DNA from: an uncultured Oscillospiraceae bacterium
GTDB lineage: Bacteria; Bacillota; Clostridia; Oscillospirales; Oscillospiraceae
Direction of reading: 5' to 3'
NCBI GenBank assembly: GCA_910587785.1
Contig: CAJUOA010000067.1
Location: 1-18,711 of the forward strand
DNA: 18,711 nt
The position numbers were made by a program, and so were the translations under genes. The notes beneath the pieces were generated by a model that did no database searches, was not told where the DNA came from, and was given only the letters and a program-made list of their open reading frames with translations. Numbering within the stretch: the first letter of the stretch is position 1; every line of letters starts with the position of its first letter. Below are positions 13,271-18,711 of this stretch, in pieces.

Positions 13271-16018
13271 TCAATCAAATCTCCTTCTCTCCAATCCCAT
13301 TATCGCTTCATAGACACGCTGGCAGTTGTTTTGATCGTTGAACGCAAAGAATTTGTCAATACGCTCTCGATACTTCTGTTTCAGCTGGCATCCGTTTTCC
13401 ATATACTCTATAATTCGATTTACCGTACCCTCCAAGTCACGTTCAACCTCACCAAATCCATCCCTCTCGTAGTCAAAATATCCCGTTGCACAGACATGCT
13501 CACCCGAGAAAAACACTTCTTTGTCAAATTGACAATAAATGATCGGCTTTCTCAGATAGGAAAAATCATAGCAAGCCGATGAATAGTCTGTGACGACCAA
13601 ATCACTTTCGGCGTACATCTCCCTGTACTTCATGTCAAAACTCAGGACTTCGACATCATTGCCGATCTCAAAAACAGACAAATGCGGCTGCAATGTAGGG
13701 TGCGGCAAAAAACGGAGCTTATATCCAAGTCGGGCTGCTGCTGAGATCAGTTTGGGGTGATTCAGCAAGTTTCGATAAAAACAGCAGAAATCGCTTTCAT
13801 TAAAACTTGGCTTCAGCGACCATATCCCGGTTCGACTGTCCATACCTTGCATCAGATACCTTCGCCAGGTCGGCATGATAGTAATATATTTCTTTTCATC
13901 GTGATAAAGCCTATCAAATCTCGGTAATCCTGTGAGCCATACCTGGTTGGCGCTGTAGGAATAATTGGGGGTCAAAATGGAGGCGTACTCGGGATTTGCA
14001 GAAGTGATAAATCCATAGAAATTTTTATTATACTGATTTAACCAACCAGATATGTCATTTATTATCACTCCATGCTGTAAAAAGACAAATCGTTCCTGAC
14101 TTAAAATGTCCTTTACCCCACCCTCATATCCAGGAAATGGATTTGCTGTTATTAGATCTGCCTGAGATGAGATATTATAGTCACATAACAAAAACAACAT
14201 TTTATGTTTCCAGGACAGGTTATCTACTACAGGCCCGATTTTTTTCATGCGCTCATAATCTACACTATCTTTACTCAATACAAATACTGACTTGATCTTC
14301 TTTCGATGCTCCTTTTGCATATAGCGAAAGAACGCTTCCCCGTTATCATCTGCTTTCACGATACGGTCTGATATCAGCCATAGCGGTTTATGTTTCACTT
14401 TTTTCAATATTCTATAAGCTAACCGAGCTAAAACCGCTTTGCGGCTTCCCATTTTATTTTTCTTCCACAACTCCTTCAAAAAATCATATTCATAGTGAAA
14501 CAATTTTTTTCTGCCACATCTGGATATTATAAACGCGTTTCCTTTCAGCTGGACAGCCCATCCATCTTTGTAGTAATATGCGTTGCCATATTCCTTGCTC
14601 ACCGGCAAAAATTGTCCGCATCTGATATCCCGCCTCACCACGACCGATGTTCCGTATTTTAGGGCAAATCGGATACGATACTTCTCACAGTCTGTATCAA
14701 GTGGTATGCTGATACGAAAAGCGATACCGCGAAACATCAATTCTGCAAACCGATATTCATTGATCGACTCCCGATTTACAATTTCGCAAGGAAATAATTC
14801 ATTGTTAATCTGTAAATAAGGTTGAATTTCTGTATCCACCTGGACACCAAAAACCTTAGAAAACCCTTCAACTGTAAGTACACCGTCTTCAATTCGCAGA
14901 AATTCAATCTTGCTGTATTGATCCGCCACGGATTTTAACTTCGTATTTCCAAAATGAACAATTACGTTGGAATTACGCTCTGTCAATGTAGCCTGGGAAT
15001 CATACTTTTTGCTAAGCATATAGCATTTATGCTCATCCCAGATCATTCTCTGCTCTAAGATATACTTATCATCAAAATTTCGTAAGGACTCAAAAAGTCG
15101 AATCTTATACTGCTCAATCTCGTCCTCTGTAAGCACTGGAGTCATATCATAAATCTCGCCAAACCGCCACTGTAAATCGCACAATAATTCATATTGGAGA
15201 AAAGCAGGAAGATATCCAAATTTATCCTGATAAAATTCAATCGCCCAATCTACCAGATAAGTAAAATAGTCAAAATACCACCCGTATTTCTTTTTGGCTG
15301 TTTGTATTAAGCTTGCCTCTCCTGCACTTCTGCGTCTGTACATATATTTACATTTATGTACCACTCCAAGTTTCATTTTATGAGTTAAAACTGTCAACAG
15401 GACTTTTATATCCTCTCCACAGACTAACCTCGGATCAAACTCGATTTCTTCCTTCAATGTATTCACAAAGAAGCTGGCATTTACAAACATAATTGTTGAT
15501 TTGTAATCCCAAAACAAATCTAAAACTCTACTGCCCTTTTTGAATTTCTCATTCTGCCAATGCGGCCCACGTGCTCCATCGAAAAATTCCAACGGGATCG
15601 TGACAACATCCGTTTCCTCTTCGTTTTTCTGAAAAAATCTGTGCACTTCCAAGAACGCATTCCTTGTAAATTTATCATCCGAATCCATAAAATTCAGATA
15701 CCGGCCCGAGGCATATTTCAGCCCCTCGTTCCTTGCAGATGCAACCCCTCCGTTCTCCTTATGGATCACCGTCACATTCTTCGGATACCGCTCCGCATAC
15801 TCATCGCAAATAGCTCCACTGCCGTCAGTGGAGCCGTCATCGACCATGATGAGCTGTATCTTTTCAAAGCCAAAATTTTGGGCGATCAGACTGTCCACTG
15901 CCTCCCGCAAGAAGGGCTCCACATTGTAGACCGCCATGACCACCGAAAACTCAAAGGGGAACTCTCTTTGTACGTCCATCTCCGTCTCTCCCATTAAATA
16001 TTTATAGTTCTCTGCCAT
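13271..16018 (-). CDS. Two-domain GT2 glycosyltransferase / CDP-glycerol glycerophosphotransferase
   Basis: A 915-residue fusion. Residues 20-240 are a GT2 GT-A domain with FSVVMAVYNVEPFL, VDDGSTDGSG (59-68), NGGVASARN and the metal-binding DSDD (112-115). A long middle region (about 250-560) has no motif I recognise. Residues about 570-905 match the CDP-glycerol glycerophosphotransferase (TagB/TagF) family, with HGVIINDISGW (His649), PRFDRL, MPTWRRYL, LPHPTLQPH and TDYSSACYDF (Asp811). TagF enzymes add glycerol phosphate from CDP-glycerol, so the product may add a sugar and a polyol phosphate to one repeat. The ATG at 16018 has AGGTGG four nt upstream and overlaps the end of the preceding gene by 17 nt, implying coupling. 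Most of the gene is much more A+T-rich than its first 400 bp. Confidence 0.92.
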   Translation of the reverse strand: MAENYKYLMGETEMDVQREFPFEFSVVMAVYNVEPFLREAVDSLIAQNFGFEKIQLIMVDDGSTDGSGAICDEYAERYPKNVTVIHKENGGVASARNEGLKYASGRYLNFMDSDDKFTRNAFLEVHRFFQKNEEETDVVTIPLEFFDGARGPHWQNEKFKKGSRVLDLFWDYKSTIMFVNASFFVNTLKEEIEFDPRLVCGEDIKVLLTVLTHKMKLGVVHKCKYMYRRRSAGEASLIQTAKKKYGWYFDYFTYLVDWAIEFYQDKFGYLPAFLQYELLCDLQWRFGEIYDMTPVLTEDEIEQYKIRLFESLRNFDDKYILEQRMIWDEHKCYMLSKKYDSQATLTERNSNVIVHFGNTKLKSVADQYSKIEFLRIEDGVLTVEGFSKVFGVQVDTEIQPYLQINNELFPCEIVNRESINEYRFAELMFRGIAFRISIPLDTDCEKYRIRFALKYGTSVVVRRDIRCGQFLPVSKEYGNAYYYKDGWAVQLKGNAFIISRCGRKKLFHYEYDFLKELWKKNKMGSRKAVLARLAYRILKKVKHKPLWLISDRIVKADDNGEAFFRYMQKEHRKKIKSVFVLSKDSVDYERMKKIGPVVDNLSWKHKMLFLLCDYNISSQADLITANPFPGYEGGVKDILSQERFVFLQHGVIINDISGWLNQYNKNFYGFITSANPEYASILTPNYSYSANQVWLTGLPRFDRLYHDEKKYITIMPTWRRYLMQGMDSRTGIWSLKPSFNESDFCCFYRNLLNHPKLISAAARLGYKLRFLPHPTLQPHLSVFEIGNDVEVLSFDMKYREMYAESDLVVTDYSSACYDFSYLRKPIIYCQFDKEVFFSGEHVCATGYFDYERDGFGEVERDLEGTVNRIIEYMENGCQLKQKYRERIDKFFAFNDQNNCQRVYEAIMGLERRRFD

Positions 16019-17003
16019 GCTTCCACCTATAAAGCGCCGCCACTCCGCGAGCTGCCGCAAATGCCCACCAGCTGTTATGTTGAGTCAGCCGCAGAACCAT
16101 TCGCCCCGCCAGCCCCAGGTCCATATATTTCAGCGCCTTTTGGTAGTGAATAGCCGAAAAATCCGCGACAGCTTGCAGATCCTTCACATATTTTTCTCGA
16201 TCCCCCCTGGGATTTGAAAGGCAGCCCGCCCAGATTCCCACCGCAGAAGCCACGCACTGCGCCTCCATCAGCTGTCTGAACTGGGGCCACTCACCCGAAA
16301 GGGCATCATACCGCTCCTTCGATGCGATATAGTGGTTGATCCGGTTTCCCAAAGATGTATTATCTACAATACTTCCTTCCCGCTGGCGGTAGTGGTACAA
16401 GACCTCCGGCAGGCAGGCCACCTTTTCCGCCCGCAGGAACAGCCAGTGCATGACCGCTATGTCCTCATAGGTCCTCCCCTCCGGGAACTGGAGGCCGTCA
16501 AACAGCGTCCGGTGAAAAATCCTGTCCCACAGCAGATTTTTCATCCTTCCATTTTCGAGCAGCTCCCCCAGCGCCTGTTCGGTATCCAGGACCCGCCGCT
16601 CCTGCCAGCCGCTGGCCTCCCTGCGCCCCCGGTACTCTTCCCAGTGGCCGCAGACCGAAATCTCAGCGCCTGTTTCCAGCGCCCCCTGAAGCAGCGTTTC
16701 AAACAGTGCGGGCTCTGCCCAGTCGTCGCTGTCCACCCAGCCGATCCACTCGCCTGTGGCGGCATCCAGCCCCGCATTGCGGGCAGAGGCCACGCCGCCG
16801 TTTGGCTTATGGATGACCTTGACCCGTTCGTCCCGCTCCGCATATTCATCGCAGATTTTTCCGCACCCATCGGGGGAACCGTCATCTACCAGAATGATTT
16901 CCAGATCGTGATAGGTCTGCGTCAGAACGCTCTCCACACATTTGCAGAGATACTGCTCCACCCGGTAAATCGGAATGATCACTGAAATCTTCGGACCGTC
17001 CAT
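16002..17003 (-). CDS. GT2 family glycosyltransferase
   Basis: A 333-residue inverting GT-A enzyme of the EpsH/CpsI type. It has ISVIIPIYRVEQYLCKCV, the nucleotide-binding VDDGSPDGCG (39-48), NGGVASARNAGLDAA, the DSDDW metal site (91-95) and the later RTYEDIAV acceptor/catalytic segment. It would transfer a sugar from a nucleotide sugar to the lipid-linked glycan in the cytoplasm; the sugar is unknown. Its first 110 residues closely resemble the GT2 domain of the next gene (shared CDEYAER, GGVASARN), so the two are probably paralogs. The ribosome-binding site is weak (GAGGGCGGAAGG). Its 3' end overlaps the next gene by 17 nt, and its 5' end is overlapped by 122 nt of the preceding GT4 frame. 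Confidence 0.93.
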   Translation of the reverse strand: MDGPKISVIIPIYRVEQYLCKCVESVLTQTYHDLEIILVDDGSPDGCGKICDEYAERDERVKVIHKPNGGVASARNAGLDAATGEWIGWVDSDDWAEPALFETLLQGALETGAEISVCGHWEEYRGRREASGWQERRVLDTEQALGELLENGRMKNLLWDRIFHRTLFDGLQFPEGRTYEDIAVMHWLFLRAEKVACLPEVLYHYRQREGSIVDNTSLGNRINHYIASKERYDALSGEWPQFRQLMEAQCVASAVGIWAGCLSNPRGDREKYVKDLQAVADFSAIHYQKALKYMDLGLAGRMVLRLTQHNSWWAFAAARGVAALYRWKHGREL

Positions 17004-18213
17004 AGCCTTCCGCCCTCAAATAGGATTTTTTTATGCGCAGAGCTACATCCACGATGCTGAATCCGGCCTCTTGCGCGGCGGAAGCAGCGTCTTCCCGGTT
17101 TCCGCAGCCGCATATATGTGAAATCTTTTCAGCCCACACTTCCGCCGGTTCTGAAAGGGATATGAACTGAGTGCTTCCGCAAATCCGGCACTCCTGTGTA
17201 ACTGCATCCGAAAACACGCAGGGCAGTCCGGATGCCTGCGCCTCAATGCCGGTAACGGGCAGTCCCTCAAATCTGCTGGGCATGACAAATACGTCCATGG
17301 CCCACATCAGCTGCTCCACGCGGGCAGACGTGCCATAAAAAATGGAGGCTCCGGCAACGCCAAGGTCCTCAGCCTTTTTCCGCAGCATCGGCTCCGCCTC
17401 ACCCGCTCCAACCAGAAGCAGGCAGCTTTCCGGTCTCCCGCGAAGGAGCTCCGAAAAGATCTCTATCAGAAATTCCTGATTTTTCTGATAACAGAGCCGT
17501 CCGATGTTTCCAATTACATATTTGTTGCGCAGTCCCAGTTCTTCCCGTACCTTCTCCCGAACGCTGGCATTAAACTGGAAGCGCTCCACATCAATCCCAT
17601 TGGGAATGAAAAGAAAGTCCTTGCTCACCAGTGCCTTTTTTGAAAAAAGGAATTTCGCTGCCATCCCTGAGCAGGCCCATAAGTCTGTCACACTGAAGCT
17701 GAACAATCCTCTGCTGATATAGTGAACAAGCAGCTTCAATGGTCTTGCCCTGCTCTTTCGCAGCGCAGAATTATGGCTGTGGGCGATCCGTACTGGAATG
17801 CCCGTCTGTCGTGCAAGGAATCCATAGCAGAGAGAAAGCCCATGAAAAATATTCAGATGGACTACATCATACTGCCGTTCCGCCAGAAGTTTCCAGAACA
17901 GGCGGTGGTTCTCAAGCACGCTGTTCTGCCTGCCAGAGAGCTCATAAAACCGGATGCCATGAGCTGTGAGGGGGGCTGTAAAAATGCTGTCCCCCATCTG
18001 CGCCGCAACAATGTCAACTTCTAAGCCGGAGAGGTCCATGTGGCACAACGCATTACAAAGGAAGGATTCAATCCCGCCAGATTCCCAGCGTTCGCAGAAA
18101 CAGCAGACCTTCACTTTTTCAGGGACCGGGACTGCGGCATTGTCTTTCTTTCCAACAATCTCCGTCTGTGCCGTATCCTTCTGCGGGGCAGGAGTTTGCG
18201 TGATATCCGCCAC
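16882..18213 (-). CDS. GT4 family glycosyltransferase, first gene of the operon
   Basis: A GT-B retaining glycosyltransferase similar to EpsF/CapM-type exopolysaccharide enzymes. The core begins VKVCCFCERWESGGIESF with the SGGIE donor-domain loop near residue 45, then RIAHSHNS, IPNGIDVERF, GNIGRLCYQKNQEFL and SRFEGLPVTGIEAQASG with the EX7E pair Glu316/Glu324. I chose GTG 18213, preceded by AAGGGGGG at eight nt; a longer TTG start (18255) is possible. The first 35 residues are a polar, probably disordered lead-in. The frame runs 122 nt into the next gene and ends in a tail unlike GT4 proteins. With one A fewer in the A7 run (17026-17032) it would stop at 17016, 12 nt before the GT2 ATG. Either the sequence has an extra base or the overlap is real. 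Confidence 0.88.
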   Translation of the reverse strand: MADITQTPAPQKDTAQTEIVGKKDNAAVPVPEKVKVCCFCERWESGGIESFLCNALCHMDLSGLEVDIVAAQMGDSIFTAPLTAHGIRFYELSGRQNSVLENHRLFWKLLAERQYDVVHLNIFHGLSLCYGFLARQTGIPVRIAHSHNSALRKSRARPLKLLVHYISRGLFSFSVTDLWACSGMAAKFLFSKKALVSKDFLFIPNGIDVERFQFNASVREKVREELGLRNKYVIGNIGRLCYQKNQEFLIEIFSELLRGRPESCLLLVGAGEAEPMLRKKAEDLGVAGASIFYGTSARVEQLMWAMDVFVMPSRFEGLPVTGIEAQASGLPCVFSDAVTQECRICGSTQFISLSEPAEVWAEKISHICGCGNREDAASAAQEAGFSIVDVALRIKKSYLRAEGYGRSEDFSDHSDLPGGAVSLQMCGERSDADLSRSGNHSGR

Positions 18214-18256
18214 CTCTCGATCCCCCCTTCGCCGGCACACTCTCCGCGCTCCCAAA

Positions 18257-18402
18257 ATGTATTGCGAATGAGTTTGCTCATTCGCAGATAGGGGTACCCC
18301 TATCTCTCCGCCGTCTATAGCGGCTCGTATTTCTTTAACCGCCAGATTTCATGCTTCTAAAGTCCCCGGTTTCTTTGCCGGAGAATACTAAACGCAATAC
18401 AT
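18257..18402 (-). ncRNA. Foldback element, likely structured leader RNA of the polysaccharide operon
   Basis: Perfect 10-bp ends, ATGTATTGCG (18257-18266) and CGCAATACAT (18393-18402), enclose 126 bp full of hairpins. GCGAATGAG/CTCATTCGC lies at 18264-18285, the palindrome AGATAGGGGTACCCCTATCT at 18286-18305 and a CCGG hairpin at 18364-18383. The last forms CUCCGG/CCGGGG with a G-U pair as minus-strand RNA but has a C-A mismatch on the plus strand, favouring minus-strand RNA. Segment GCCGC (18320-18324) can pair with GGCGG on either side (18339-18343 or 18308-18312), giving two exclusive folds. The upstream promoter predicts transcription starting almost exactly at the first base. No known riboswitch class is recognised. 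A MITE or the end of an IS200/IS605-type element is the main alternative. Confidence 0.5.
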
Positions 18403-18406
18403 CTTG

Positions 18407-18435
18407 ATTTTATCATACAGCGCAGGGACTTTCAA
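18407..18435 (-). promoter_or_regulatory. Predicted promoter of the polysaccharide operon
   Basis: The minus strand has TTGAAA (18435-18430) and TAAAAT (18412-18407) with a 17-nt spacer. Transcription would start near 18400, at the edge of the foldback element and about 190 nt before the first GT4 start codon. All ten downstream genes are codirectional and closely spaced, so this is the best candidate for the main operon promoter. Confidence 0.6.
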
Positions 18436-18450
18436 GGCGATTTGCGCCCA

Positions 18451-18466
18451 TTTTTTGTACAAAAAA
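18451..18466. repeat. 16-bp perfect palindrome upstream of the operon promoter
   Basis: TTTTTTGTACAAAAAA is a perfect palindrome about 15 bp upstream of the -35 box of the operon promoter. Its position and symmetry would fit binding of a dimeric regulator, but A/T-runs of this type also arise by chance. Confidence 0.35.
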
Positions 18467-18551
18467 GCACAGGGACCTCCAATGCGGTTTTGTTCAATTT
18501 CCAGACACATACTATAACCTGAATCCGTGAACCTCGTTACAAATTGTTTTC

Positions 18552-18577
18552 CAAACACCGCATATTTTCGGTGTTTG
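18552..18577. terminator. 9-bp inverted repeat, possible terminator
   Basis: CAAACACCG (18552-18560) and CGGTGTTTG (18569-18577) form a perfect stem with an 8-nt loop. On the plus strand a T-rich tail (TTGCTTGTTTT) follows; on the minus strand GGAAAACAATTT follows. It could end a transcript entering from outside the window, or insulate the operon promoter. No gene is visible in 18436-18711. Confidence 0.35.
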
Positions 18578-18669
18578 TTGCTTGTTTTATAGTTCAAAAT
18601 TGTGTACCCAACGGGTGAAAAATAATGCAGTATCTTGAGGGTCATGGTATACTGGGATTAATAGACATC

Positions 18670-18697
18670 TTGCGAAAATAAGGTGCAGTGGTAAAAT
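18670..18697 (+). promoter_or_regulatory. Possible outward promoter at the right edge
   Basis: TTGCGA (18670-18675) and an extended -10, TGG-TAAAAT (-10 at 18692-18697), are spaced by 16 nt and point out of the window to the right. The downstream gene is not visible, so this rests on the motif alone. Confidence 0.3.
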
Positions 18698-18711
18698 AGG
18701 GGCATGAAATA

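Noticed and set aside
16882..17002. Treating the last 40 residues of the first GT4 as a genuine extra domain
   Set aside because: They are read from the GT2 gene in another frame and do not resemble GT4 C-termini; a one-base homopolymer change explains them better.
18388..18645. 85-codon minus-strand frame upstream of the operon
   Set aside because: No ribosome-binding site; it covers the predicted promoter, the palindrome and a hairpin, and has no recognisable family.

Overview
The window looks like a chromosomal piece of a gut Firmicute, probably Oscillospiraceae-like (Flavonifractor/Lawsonibacter/Oscillibacter type). This is inferred from strong AGGAGG ribosome-binding sites, G+C-rich coding DNA, Gram-positive signal peptides, a TnpV-type clostridial mobile-element gene and a Cys/His-rich surface-protein relic. 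No rRNA, tRNA or CRISPR is visible.

Layout. (1) 1-~940, minus strand: the end of a mobile element, with tnpV, a consensus promoter, an attenuator-like hairpin and the first 17 codons of a gene that leaves the window on the left. (2) ~938-1703: a broken surface-protein gene whose 3' part seems to have been replaced by the mobile element. (3) 2113-4137, plus strand: glycogen synthase with an unusual repetitive Lys/Ala/Glu-rich N-terminal extension of about 190 residues. Its terminator faces the terminator of the opposing operon. (4) 4316-18213, minus strand: a ten-gene surface-polysaccharide operon. In transcription order it reads: GT4 glycosyltransferase, GT2 glycosyltransferase, GT2 + CDP-glycerol transferase fusion, ABC-2 permease, membrane acyltransferase, ABC ATPase, secreted repeat-linker protein, O-antigen ligase/polymerase-like protein, undecaprenyl-phosphate sugar-1-phosphate transferase, GT4 glycosyltransferase. 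(5) 18214-18711: the operon's control region, with a 146-bp self-complementary element at the predicted transcription start.

How the genes fit together (inference from families). The sugar-phosphate transferase primes undecaprenyl phosphate. The GT4 and GT2 enzymes and the glycerol-phosphate-transferase-like fusion build a glycan or teichoic-acid-like polymer. The acyltransferase decorates it, the ABC pair exports it, and the Wzy_C-type protein polymerises it or transfers it to an acceptor. The small secreted protein encoded just before the ligase-like gene could be a surface partner.

Main oddities are the foldback leader at 18257-18402, three gene boundaries where a single homopolymer base decides the reading frame (A7 at 17026, G8 near 11355, A5 near 13220), an A+T-rich patch inside the GT2/CDP-glycerol gene, the GlgA extension, and the attenuator in the mobile element.
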